6,293 nt of DNA from Bacteroidota bacterium (GTDB lineage Bacteria > Bacteroidota > Bacteroidia > Flavobacteriales_D > Crocinitomicaceae), in contig VGML01000124.1 of the NCBI GenBank assembly GCA_016866415.1, positions 1 to 6,293 on the forward strand, written 5' to 3'. A model generated the notes under the pieces. That model had not been told where the DNA came from. It did not search any database and worked only from the letters and a program-made list of their open reading frames with translations. A program made the position numbers and the translations under genes. Shown here piece by piece: positions 1-6,293 of the stretch. How positions within the stretch are numbered: the first letter of the stretch is position 1; each line of letters begins with the position of its first letter.

Positions 1-448
1 GAACTCTTCAGCTGTTAAACGACCGGATTTGCTGAACGAGCTCTCAGCACAATTTGGAAATCAATGTGTAGTATTAGCAGTGGATGCACGACCCGTAAAT
101 GGCGTTTGGAAAGTATTTGTCAATGGAGGAAAAGTAGAAACGGAATTGAATTTACTTGACTGGGTAAAAGAAGGTGTAAAACGAGGAGCAGGTGAAATAT
201 TATTTACGTCAATGGATCATGACGGCACAAAAAATGGCTTTGCTTTAGAAGCTTTGGAGGCGGTTTGTCGGGCGGTAAATGTCCCTGTTATCGCATCCGG
301 TGGTTGTGGTTCAGGGGCACATTTCGTTGAGGTTTTTCAGAAAACGGTGGTGGATGCTGCGTTGGCTGCTAGTGTTTTTCACTTTGGGGAAATTGAAATT
401 TCAGAGCTAAAAAAGAATTTAAAACAAGAAAATATTGAAATACGATAA
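1..448 (+). CDS. hisF: Imidazole glycerol phosphate synthase cyclase subunit HisF (5'-truncated by window edge)
   Basis: This is the C-terminal 60% or so of HisF, the cytoplasmic (beta/alpha)8-barrel subunit that joins ammonia, delivered by the HisH glutaminase, to PRFAR, giving imidazole glycerol phosphate and AICAR. The reading frame is open from base 2 and starts with NSSAVKRPDLL, matching the family's 'IN(T/S)AAV..P.L' segment at about residue 103, so the N-terminal part with the first catalytic Asp lies outside the window. Visible family motifs are VVLAVDAR (about 68-91), KRGAGEILFTSMDHDGTKNG (about 179-238), where the second Asp of DHDGT (221-223) corresponds to the general acid/base Asp176 of the Thermotoga enzyme, the phosphate loop VIASGGCGSG, and AALAASVFHFGEI near the end. 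An internal TTG at 29 is not a real start. The gene ends in TAA one base before hisIE, which suggests a shared transcript. Confidence 0.96.
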   Translation, partial: NSSAVKRPDLLNELSAQFGNQCVVLAVDARPVNGVWKVFVNGGKVETELNLLDWVKEGVKRGAGEILFTSMDHDGTKNGFALEALEAVCRAVNVPVIASGGCGSGAHFVEVFQKTVVDAALAASVFHFGEIEISELKKNLKQENIEIR

Positions 449-449
449 C

Positions 450-1049
450 ATGGAAAAAATAGATTTTGCCAAAGGCGATGGTTTAGTGCCCGCCATCATT
501 CAGGATGCGAATACATTACAAGTATTAATGTTGGGCTATATGAATCAGGAGGCCTATGAAAAGACATGTCAAGAAAATAAGGTGACTTTTTTCTCCCGAA
601 CAAAAAATCGTTTGTGGACGAAAGGACAAGAATCAGGCAATTTTTTAAACGTAGTTTCCATGCGTTTGGACTGTGATCGAGATACTTTATTGATTCATGT
701 TATTCCTCAAGGTCCAACTTGTCATTTAGGAACTCAAACGTGCTGGGCGGGAGAAAAAGATACGCGCTTTGGCATACTCGCTGAGCTTGAAAACACAATT
801 AGCTCAAGGCTCAACGAAGGAATCACTGAAAAATCGTATGTTGCTTCTTTAAAAGAAAAAGGGATAGAGAAAATAGCACAAAAGGTAGGCGAAGAAGCCG
901 TGGAGACAGTAATTGAAGCGTTGCGCTCAAACGATGAATTGTTTCTTAATGAATCTGCTGATTTGTTGTTTCATTATTTAATCTTGCTGCAAGCAAAAGG
1001 TTTTGAATTGGATGATGTACTTAAAGTTTTAGAGGCACGAAGAAAGTAA
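450..1049 (+). CDS. hisIE: Bifunctional phosphoribosyl-AMP cyclohydrolase / phosphoribosyl-ATP pyrophosphatase HisIE
   Basis: This 199-residue fused enzyme catalyses steps 2 and 3 of histidine synthesis: the C-terminal HisE half hydrolyses PR-ATP to PR-AMP, and the N-terminal HisI half opens the adenine ring of PR-AMP. The HisI domain (about 1-100) shows LMLGYMN (26-32), FFSR (47-50), LWTKGQESGN (55-64), the metal-binding DCDRDTLL (74-81) and GPTCHLGTQTCW with Cys91 and Cys98. The HisE domain (about 108-195) shows KVGEEAVETVIEA (145-157) and the helix ESADLLFHYLILL (168-180). Length is normal for the fusion. I chose ATG 450 because the protein then begins MEKIDFAKGDGLVPAI, as in homologues, and it sits one base after the hisF stop. 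A TTG at 435 would add only five residues and overlap hisF. hisIE is usually the last gene of his operons in this phylum. Confidence 0.97.
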   Translation: MEKIDFAKGDGLVPAIIQDANTLQVLMLGYMNQEAYEKTCQENKVTFFSRTKNRLWTKGQESGNFLNVVSMRLDCDRDTLLIHVIPQGPTCHLGTQTCWAGEKDTRFGILAELENTISSRLNEGITEKSYVASLKEKGIEKIAQKVGEEAVETVIEALRSNDELFLNESADLLFHYLILLQAKGFELDDVLKVLEARRK

Positions 1050-1072
1050 ACCAAAAGTGATTTTTAGAGAAA

Positions 1073-2320
1073 ATGAATACACGTCTTTCTTTGTTTTTGG
1101 TCCTTTTCAATTGTTATTCGATAAGCTGCCAATTCATTCCTCCATTCAAAACAAATGGTCCGAAAATCGTAGATGCAAAAAATTCTGAGTTCATTTTAAA
1201 AGGTATAAACTGGTGGGGAATAAATGGATCTCATATCCCCTACTCCAACGACCATAGCAAAGGAACAAATACGCACGGGATGTCCTTTGGATTACATGTT
1301 CAACAAATTGACACGATAATTAGCGCTATTAAAAAGGCTGGTTTCAATACGATTCGCCTTCCCTTATCCAATCAAATACTGCATGACACAACTAAAATTC
1401 TTGCTGAATGGGTTGGCCCAAATGCTGACTTGATTGGATTAACTCCGATTGAGGTAATGGATGTGATTGTTAAAAAACTCACAAATCAAGGACTTTTCGT
1501 TTTACTTAATAATCATTCAACCACAACTCATTGGTGTTGTAATTACGATTTCAATGGATTATGGTATGGAAAAAATAAATTTTACTCTCAAACAACAGAA
1601 AATTGGATTTCTGATTGGAAAATGCTAGCAATTCGTTATCTAAATAACCCAAAGGTCATTGGTGCAGATTTAAGAAATGAAGTTAGACCGCTTCGAAGAA
1701 ATGGATTACCTCTTCCTAAAAACCCCAACTGGGGAAGAAAAAATAAACGTGATTGGCATTTAGCAGCAACGAAAGCCGGCAATGCGATACATACTGTTCA
1801 ACCAAATTGGCTTATTGTGGTAGAGGGCATTAATGCACGTGTACATTTTTTGAGTCAATTATCATTTCCTCATCTGAAACCAATTATCAAAAAACCAATT
1901 AAACTAAAAATTCCGAATAAACTTGTTTATGAAATTCACAATTATTCATTTAGTTGGATAAAAGCGAATATACTATTTGTGAAAAAGCAAGTTAAATATG
2001 GAAACGTTGATACCGAAAAGCGAAAAACTGAATATGAACGAAACTGGGGTTTTGTTCTGAATCCTAATTTTAAAAATTGTGCACCTGTCATTCTTGGTGA
2101 ATTTGGGTGTAGTTCCCAAGGTAAAGAAGTTGAAACCTGGTTAAAAGATTTAAGCGATTTCGTTTGGGAAAAGAAAATGGGATTTTGCTGGTGGACCTTA
2201 GAGGAGGAATTGCATAACGAGTCCAGCTATGGAATTATGAATTCAGAATTGAATAAAATCAATGTTTTTGATGATTGGAGGGGTAAATACCTAAAACAGC
2301 TACTTGATATGAATCCTTGA
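1073..2320 (+). CDS. Secreted glycoside hydrolase family 5 (cellulase-superfamily) protein, GH5_11-like
   Basis: This 415-residue secreted retaining beta-glycosidase has a GH5 (beta/alpha)8 barrel. A short signal peptide (about 1-19, SISC then Gln20) precedes the domain. Visible family landmarks are LKGINWWG (42-49), TIRLPLSNQIL with conserved Arg95, the LLNNH strand ending at His148, WCC (154-156), LRNEVR with the acid/base Glu203 after Asn202, LIVVEGIN (247-254), YEIHNYSF with His289, ILGEFG with the nucleophile Glu343, and the substrate-floor strand GFCWWTLEEE (370-379). Both catalytic glutamates are present, so an active enzyme is expected. The WCC segment together with LRNE(V/L)R recalls the plant-type subfamily GH5_11; the segment DWHLAATKAGNAIHTVQPN also resembles bacterial E1 endoglucanases. 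The substrate cannot be read from sequence: a beta-glucan or similar plant or algal glycan is an inference. There is no carbohydrate-binding module and no T9SS sorting domain, so it may be periplasmic. ATG 1073 lies 23 bases after hisIE with no clear promoter between them. Confidence 0.86.
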   Translation: MNTRLSLFLVLFNCYSISCQFIPPFKTNGPKIVDAKNSEFILKGINWWGINGSHIPYSNDHSKGTNTHGMSFGLHVQQIDTIISAIKKAGFNTIRLPLSNQILHDTTKILAEWVGPNADLIGLTPIEVMDVIVKKLTNQGLFVLLNNHSTTTHWCCNYDFNGLWYGKNKFYSQTTENWISDWKMLAIRYLNNPKVIGADLRNEVRPLRRNGLPLPKNPNWGRKNKRDWHLAATKAGNAIHTVQPNWLIVVEGINARVHFLSQLSFPHLKPIIKKPIKLKIPNKLVYEIHNYSFSWIKANILFVKKQVKYGNVDTEKRKTEYERNWGFVLNPNFKNCAPVILGEFGCSSQGKEVETWLKDLSDFVWEKKMGFCWWTLEEELHNESSYGIMNSELNKINVFDDWRGKYLKQLLDMNP

Positions 2321-2354
2321 GATAAGTCTAAGAAAAAGTGCTAAACCTATAATT

Positions 2355-2600
2355 ATGATTAAAACTAAATAACTGTTCGTTGGAATAGTGCTCTCCATCA
2401 TTTCTAATTTCTCCTATTCTCAAAAAGTAATACGCTGTTAAACAGACGAAAACCATCAACAATTATTGCAACAATTTTCAGAGCCTAAAGAACAAATTGC
2501 TCCAACCAATCCAAACTTGTCTTTTCTAAAGGCAGGATATACAATCATCAGAAATGCTGCCACAAAACGGTGTTACCTGCATACTTCGAAAGCTTTATAA
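2355..2600 (+). pseudogene. Decayed 5' end of a secreted-protein gene (signal peptide plus about 55 residues, two internal stops)
   Basis: Within the otherwise empty 2321-2677 stretch, one frame starting at ATG 2355 reads MIKTK, stop (2370-2372), then LFVGIVLSIISNFSYSQKV, then IRC, stop (2439-2441), then TDENHQQLLQQFSEPKEQ and on through NPNLSFLKAGYTII to a final TAA at 2598. Apart from the two stops this is a textbook Bacteroidota signal peptide, with a hydrophobic core and cleavage before Gln (SYS/Q), followed by a charged, Gln-rich segment. Both internal stops are TAA and could come from CAA by a single C-to-T change. 'RC(Q)T.E..QQLLQQ' loosely recalls the start of the pro-region of secreted M43-type metallopeptidases, but the fragment is too short to assign. 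After about 2555 the frame that looks most protein-like shifts (VLPAYFESF..., ending TAA 2645-2647), suggesting an additional frameshift or deletion. No intact gene is seen elsewhere in 2321-2677. Confidence 0.55.
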
Positions 2601-2677
2601 ACGAATCTTCAATTTATGCCAAATTTTACCGTTACATATTAAATTAATTGCGTTAAAATCCTTTAAAAATCAACTAC

Positions 2678-3124
2678 ATGAAAAATTTGTTTCTAACATT
2701 AAGATTTATTGGATTTGTTTTTTTTCTTTTAATTACTACTAATTTAACGGCGCAAGACCATTCAAATCTAGAAAAAGAAATTTTTAAGCAAATCAATAAA
2801 TACAGGACCAAAATTGGTCAAGCTAAATTTACTTACAACCCTTCGTTAGTTATATCATGTAGAAATCACAGTAAATCAATGGGCGTAAATTCAAAGCTAG
2901 AACACGTTAAAAATTTCGGTGAAGTGGGTGCCAACGCCGAAATCATTCAATTGAATTATACTGATGGAAGAAGCCTTGTTGAAGTTAGTACTGATGTACT
3001 AGAAATTTTTCTAGATTCACCTCCACACAAAAAGATAATTGAAGACGGTTACAAACAAATTTCGATTGGCGTTTACGTTTCGGAAGACGAGGATTTGTGG
3101 GTTACAATACGATTAATATACTGA
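2678..3124 (+). CDS. Small secreted CAP/SCP-domain protein
   Basis: This 148-residue exported protein is essentially a signal peptide plus one CAP (SCP/PR-1-like) domain. The signal peptide is residues 1-25, with the hydrophobic core FIGFVFFLLI and predicted cleavage LTA/Q26. The domain shows the first helix EIFKQINKYRTKIGQAKFTY with the family's 'N.YR' pattern (about 34-53), NHSKSM (63-68), LEHV with His76, GANAEII (84-90) in place of the usual GENI loop, FLDSPPHKKIIEDGYKQISIGV with His117 matching the 'W..SpgH...i......iGvG' signature, and a final strand WVTIRLIY. The two histidines and one Glu (88) of the typical cavity tetrad can be matched; the other Glu is not obvious. Bacterial CAP proteins have mostly unknown roles, with lipid or ligand binding reported for some family members, so no specific function is claimed. 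ATG 2678 is preceded by A-rich sequence without a Shine-Dalgarno. The gene converges with the M14 peptidase across a 66-base gap. Confidence 0.82.
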   Translation: MKNLFLTLRFIGFVFFLLITTNLTAQDHSNLEKEIFKQINKYRTKIGQAKFTYNPSLVISCRNHSKSMGVNSKLEHVKNFGEVGANAEIIQLNYTDGRSLVEVSTDVLEIFLDSPPHKKIIEDGYKQISIGVYVSEDEDLWVTIRLIY

Positions 3125-3190
3125 TTAATTAGACATTTCACTAGTATCTTTATGTTCTTCTTAATTTTTAGATAACGTTTTGTCTTTTCT

Positions 3191-6037
3191 TTAGTTTAAA
3201 ACGGCAATTTTCAAGCGAACACGCTGCCCTTTGGAGATGCCCGATAAATAATAAAAACCTGAACTAATATCTGGTATCGCAATTTCAAGGTTATTTGATG
3301 CAATGCCAACTAAAAGCTCTTTTCCATTAAAATCAGTAATTTGATAAAGCGACTGTTCATCAAACCCATTTAGTCTAAAAACACCATCATTTGGATTTGG
3401 ATATATTGCAACTGCTGAATTAGTTAAACTTTGTACCGAGGCACATTGCTCCACAATAATCGAAAGTTGAGCACTACTCTGACATCCATTTGCATCAGTA
3501 TAATTGGCAGTTATCGTGTTAACACCAACATTTGCCAACGAAGGATTAAAGGTTGAATTAGCTACTCCAGTCCCAGTTAAAATAGCGTTTGAAGGCGTTG
3601 GAGTTAGTTGAACCAGCCCTTCATTAATACAAACAACATTGTCTACATCACTTGAAGTTAGCGTTACAATAGGAACTGCATTGACCACAATGTTTTGGGC
3701 TGTTGAGTTTGATCCTGCAGAATTAGAAACCGTTAAAGAAACAGTATATGAACCAGCAGCTGCGTATGTATGTGTTGGATTTTGTTGGGTCGATGTATTG
3801 CCGTCTCCGAAATTCCACGCCCATGTTGTAGGTGAATTAGTAGAAAAATCAGTGAAGGTGACTGTTGAACCTTGGCAAAGTGCATTTGGCGAAGTAAATG
3901 ATGCCGTTGGAGGATTGTTGGATGGAACTGAATAAAATACTTTGAAATCATCGAAATAATAACCGTCTGCTGTTGTTCCTCCATCTGATCTCAATTGGAA
4001 ACGCACTTTAATTTGTTGACCCAAATAATCACTTAAATTAATCTCTTCCAATACCCAACTCGATTGCGTTCCCTCGTAAACAGGTTGACCATTTGGTTGA
4101 ACACTTCCATTTGCACTGGTTCCAGGAACAGTGTAGTTTCCACATTGACCAATCCATGTGGTTCCACCGTCTGTTGAAACTTGAAACTGAACAAAATCAT
4201 AATCCGCTTCAATTGCCCATTTTGCATAAAAGGAAATCATAGCCGACGTTGCTTGCGTCAAATCGATTGTTGGTACATAAGTATATGTTCTATTCGTATT
4301 GTTTGGATAGTTTCCTGAAGAATTCTCGAAAAAACTTTTAGAAGGTGAAACGAAGGTTGTACTTGTTGTTCCCCATGATCCAGTCCAATTTGTAGCTGAA
4401 GTCGCATCTTCGAGTGCCTGTAAAGTAATGGCACCAAAAGTTTTAACAATCGTATCTTTCTTTACCCAAAGGCCATTGTCTGTTTTCAAAATGTATTTAA
4501 TTTGATCACCAAATTGAATGGAAGGGTTTAAAGAATAAGAAATTGCACCCGTTGAAGTTTGTTGACTATTCAAATTGTAGGTCAATGAATTCCCTACAGA
4601 AACAATATTTAACAAGGGTTCAATGGAAACGACCACTGGTCCACCCTGGCGACCCAATCTTTTGATTGAATGATTGAAACTACCTGTTAGGGTCGCTACT
4701 GAAGATGGGTCTGTATCCTTAACAATGCTGTAATTTCTTGTTAAATGAGCTAAAATAAGATTTGGAAAAACCATTTCTTGACAAGTTGCAATTATTTCAC
4801 TAGAAGGCTGCCAAAACGCTGTTCCAACCTCGGGTGTGTGAGCGAAAATGGTATCTTTTTGATTTACACCCACATCTACCTTGTACATGTAATCATCGGA
4901 ATCTCCTGAGGCTGGATACAATCCGGAAGATTTCTGAGCAAAATATCCGTTCAATTCAGACATGTGATTGGTATAGTCTTGAAAATAATCGTGATGAGGT
5001 GCAAATTCAGCATTCGTAGTGCCTATTGGGAATAAAATTTCTCGAGCATATGTATGCGCATTAAAAGCCATTTCAAAATCATTGTTTTGCACTAACCATC
5101 TCATCGCTTGAGTCTCAGGCTCGGAAAAAGCAGAAGGACCACAATAGGTGTCGTTACTTGTAGTCGAGCTTGTGCCTGTTGTTCCCCAACCATAAGAATA
5201 GTTTCTATTTAAATCAACTCCATAAGTTCCGTTTCCATTGTTTCGTCGGTTTTTACGCCACATCCCACCTCCATTTGGATTGGTGGTTTCATTATACACG
5301 TAGCCATCAGGATTGATACACGGCACGAAATACATCTGCGTATTATTTACAAGGTAAGTTACCTCATCATTTGTTCCGTAGTTTTCCAACAAATACCACA
5401 TGTAAAAAATGGTTTCCATCAAACTCATAGGTTCTCGCGCGTGATGAATAGCTGTATAAAGCACTTTAGGTTCGCCAGCCTCATTCGTGTTTGGGTTATC
5501 GGAAATACGCACGTGGTAAATCGGTCTATTTCCTACGGTCAAGAAATTAGAAATAGGCGCTTTTGCTGTGATCAAATTCGGATATTGAGCCACCATTGCA
5601 TCTAATTCAGCTAACATCTCGTTGTATTTCAAATACCCACCCATCGTTCCTAAATTGAAATTAGAAGGAGTAGCTGGGGTGAATGTTGAAGAACCACCAC
5701 CTCCAGTTCCTGTACAATTTGTGTTTTTTAATGCGTTTTCTGACTCTTTACTAGGGTTATTAAGTATATCGAAGTAGTGTTTTTCAACATCAGAAATAAG
5801 AATTTCGTAGTTATAACCATATGATTGCATGATAGCTATTTCATCCTTGGAGAAATCAGAGATAAAAAACAAGCCTTCCTTTCGGATACCATGATCCATG
5901 GTAACACCTAAATTACTCAGTTTTATAAGTTCTTCCTGAGTTCCAAAAACCTTAACCCGTGAATAATTTTGTGAAAAAACAGATGTACTAAGCGAAAAAA
6001 TTAAAAGAAATAAAAAATTTAATTTGGAGATATTCAT
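3191..6037 (-). CDS. Secreted M14 zinc carboxypeptidase with MAM-like, PKD, Ig-like and T9SS sorting domains
   Basis: This 948-residue multidomain exopeptidase is probably exported to the outer surface or medium by type IX secretion. In order: signal peptide (1-22, VFS/Q23); pro-region (about 23-110); Gly-rich linker (110-117); M14 catalytic domain (about 128-435). The catalytic domain has the zinc motif HARE (His199, Glu202), third ligand His328 in FNAHTY, substrate-carboxylate residues Arg201 and Asn277-Arg278 in DLNRN, tyrosines near 383-385 and the general base Glu403 in TPEVGT, so it should be active. A beta-rich segment (about 463-540) follows, then a MAM/immune-inhibitor-A-like jelly roll (about 545-702, ISFYAKW to DGYYFDDFKVFY), a PKD domain (709-787, WNFGDG and HTYAAAGSYTVSLTV), an Ig-like domain (about 788-865) and a T9SS type A sorting domain (about 875-948, IYPNPNDGVF to the end). 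The start MNISKLNFLF gives a normal signal peptide. Cleavage of C-terminal basic or hydrophobic residues is possible; specificity is not readable here. Confidence 0.95.
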   Translation of the reverse strand: MNISKLNFLFLLIFSLSTSVFSQNYSRVKVFGTQEELIKLSNLGVTMDHGIRKEGLFFISDFSKDEIAIMQSYGYNYEILISDVEKHYFDILNNPSKESENALKNTNCTGTGGGGSSTFTPATPSNFNLGTMGGYLKYNEMLAELDAMVAQYPNLITAKAPISNFLTVGNRPIYHVRISDNPNTNEAGEPKVLYTAIHHAREPMSLMETIFYMWYLLENYGTNDEVTYLVNNTQMYFVPCINPDGYVYNETTNPNGGGMWRKNRRNNGNGTYGVDLNRNYSYGWGTTGTSSTTSNDTYCGPSAFSEPETQAMRWLVQNNDFEMAFNAHTYAREILFPIGTTNAEFAPHHDYFQDYTNHMSELNGYFAQKSSGLYPASGDSDDYMYKVDVGVNQKDTIFAHTPEVGTAFWQPSSEIIATCQEMVFPNLILAHLTRNYSIVKDTDPSSVATLTGSFNHSIKRLGRQGGPVVVSIEPLLNIVSVGNSLTYNLNSQQTSTGAISYSLNPSIQFGDQIKYILKTDNGLWVKKDTIVKTFGAITLQALEDATSATNWTGSWGTTSTTFVSPSKSFFENSSGNYPNNTNRTYTYVPTIDLTQATSAMISFYAKWAIEADYDFVQFQVSTDGGTTWIGQCGNYTVPGTSANGSVQPNGQPVYEGTQSSWVLEEINLSDYLGQQIKVRFQLRSDGGTTADGYYFDDFKVFYSVPSNNPPTASFTSPNALCQGSTVTFTDFSTNSPTTWAWNFGDGNTSTQQNPTHTYAAAGSYTVSLTVSNSAGSNSTAQNIVVNAVPIVTLTSSDVDNVVCINEGLVQLTPTPSNAILTGTGVANSTFNPSLANVGVNTITANYTDANGCQSSAQLSIIVEQCASVQSLTNSAVAIYPNPNDGVFRLNGFDEQSLYQITDFNGKELLVGIASNNLEIAIPDISSGFYYLSGISKGQRVRLKIAVLN

Positions 6038-6177
6038 GTTTGATAGTTTAGCAATTCAATATTACAAAAAAACATATGATTTCTCTTAATGTTCTTTTCT
6101 AATTATTTTCAAATACACACAATAACTTCAATTTTTTCACATTGTTCTTAAGATAAGGCAACCTCAGAACATTTTTC

Positions 6178-6211
6178 TTGTTTTATACGTAGTATAATAG
6201 TCGTATTTTTA
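6178..6211 (+). promoter_or_regulatory. Candidate Bacteroidota-type promoter for the gene at the right edge
   Basis: TTG at 6178-6180 and TATTTTTA at 6204-6211 fit the Bacteroidota pattern TTG (-33) and TAnnTTTG (-7), with one mismatch in the last base of the -7 element and a 23-base spacer, at the long end of what is accepted. It would give a very short 5' leader before the TTG start at 6218. A perfect TATAAT also occurs at 6193-6198, but Bacteroidota primary sigma factors do not normally use that element. Confidence 0.4.
6183..6197. promoter_or_regulatory. Palindrome inside the candidate promoter (possible operator)
   Basis: TTATAC-GTA-GTATAA is a perfect inverted repeat with 6-base arms and a 3-base spacer. 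It lies between the candidate -33 and -7 elements of the right-edge gene, a position where a bound dimeric regulator would block the polymerase. It could also be a chance palindrome in AT-rich DNA; no regulator gene is visible in the window. Confidence 0.3.
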
Positions 6212-6217
6212 CCTTAA

Positions 6218-6293
6218 TTGAAATTCATAATTACCATATCAATTATTCTGTCATCGCTTGTTGCGGTTAGTCAGACAATATGGATGACACCCA
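6218..6293 (+). CDS. N-terminus of a secreted protein, TTG start (3'-truncated by window edge)
   Basis: Only 25 codons are visible, reading MKFIITISIILSSLVAVSQ and then TIWMTP if TTG 6218 is translated as Met. This is a well-formed signal peptide: one Lys, a hydrophobic core of about 14 residues, and a small-residue cleavage site AVS/Q with Gln at +1, the same pattern as the other secreted proteins here. An in-frame TAA at 6215-6217 directly precedes the TTG and no ATG occurs before codon 23, so TTG is the most plausible start. A promoter-like sequence lies immediately upstream. The gene is divergent from the M14 peptidase, with 180 bases between the two starts. The mature protein cannot be identified from six residues. 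It could also be a chance open stretch, but the signal-peptide pattern argues against that. Confidence 0.5.
   Translation, partial: MKFIITISIILSSLVAVSQTIWMTP

Noticed and set aside
435..449. Alternative TTG start for hisIE overlapping the hisF end
   Set aside because: ATG 450 gives the family-typical N-terminus and one-base spacing; the five extra residues match nothing conserved.
2554..2742. 62-codon open frame on the + strand overlapping the CAP start
   Set aside because: It runs in a different frame from both the relic and CAP, has no protein-like pattern, and overlaps a well-supported signal peptide.
2999..3014. Palindrome CTAGAAA-TT-TTTCTAG
   Set aside because: It lies inside the CAP coding region (VLEIFLDS), the spacer is too short for a hairpin, and AT-rich coding sequence yields such dyads by chance.
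3176..3203. Inverted repeat CGTTTT ... AAAACG between the convergent CAP and M14 genes, possible bidirectional terminator
   Set aside because: Only a 6-base stem with few GC pairs and a 16-base loop, and the right arm lies inside the M14 coding end; too weak to call.
3639..5019. Several 61-98 codon open frames on both strands within the M14 gene
   Set aside because: All lie opposite or out of frame with the strongly supported PKD, MAM-like and catalytic domains; they are shadows of that gene.
6052..6117. Minus-strand -7-like sequences (TAATATTG, TGTATTTG) before the M14 gene
   Set aside because: Each has a mismatch and no TTG at a suitable upstream distance, so no promoter is called for the peptidase.
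1..6293. Search for mobile elements, CRISPR, tRNA/rRNA, toxin-antitoxin or defence genes
   Set aside because: No direct-repeat arrays, transposase motifs, tRNA-like cloverleaf or recognisable defence proteins were seen by eye on either strand.

Overview
The window looks like a chromosomal segment of a Bacteroidota bacterium, most likely Flavobacteriales or a close relative. The evidence is an AT-rich sequence without strong Shine-Dalgarno sites, a fused hisIE gene, a type IX secretion (T9SS) C-terminal sorting domain on a large secreted peptidase, and signal peptides that all end directly before a glutamine (the Bacteroidetes 'Q-rule').

Layout. Positions 1-1049 hold the end of a histidine biosynthesis operon on the + strand: the C-terminal part of hisF, then bifunctional hisIE one base later. 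Only 23 bases after hisIE, on the same strand, comes a secreted glycoside hydrolase family 5 enzyme (1073-2320). Its motifs recall the plant-type GH5_11 group and, more loosely, bacterial E1-type endoglucanases. Positions 2321-2677 have no intact gene, but 2355-2600 reads as the decayed 5' end of another secreted-protein gene: a signal peptide interrupted by two in-frame TAA codons. A small secreted CAP/SCP-domain protein follows (2678-3124, +). Convergent to it is a 948-residue secreted zinc carboxypeptidase of family M14 (3191-6037, -) with a MAM/jelly-roll-like domain, a PKD domain, an Ig-like domain and a T9SS sorting domain. At the right edge, divergent from the peptidase, a promoter-like sequence with an internal palindrome precedes the first 25 codons of a further secreted protein that appears to start at TTG (6218 to the window end).

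Functional picture. The left end is core metabolism (the last reactions of the imidazole branch plus the first two clean-up steps of histidine synthesis). Everything to the right is cell-envelope or secreted: a glycan hydrolase, a CAP protein, an exported peptidase and another exported protein, consistent with a polymer-degrading life style. I see no mobile element, CRISPR array, tRNA, rRNA or toxin/defence system, and nothing that clearly forms a new multi-gene system. The most interesting points are the degraded secreted-protein gene, the plant-like GH5 directly behind the his operon, the uniform Q+1 signal peptides, and the TTG-started gene with a palindrome in its promoter.
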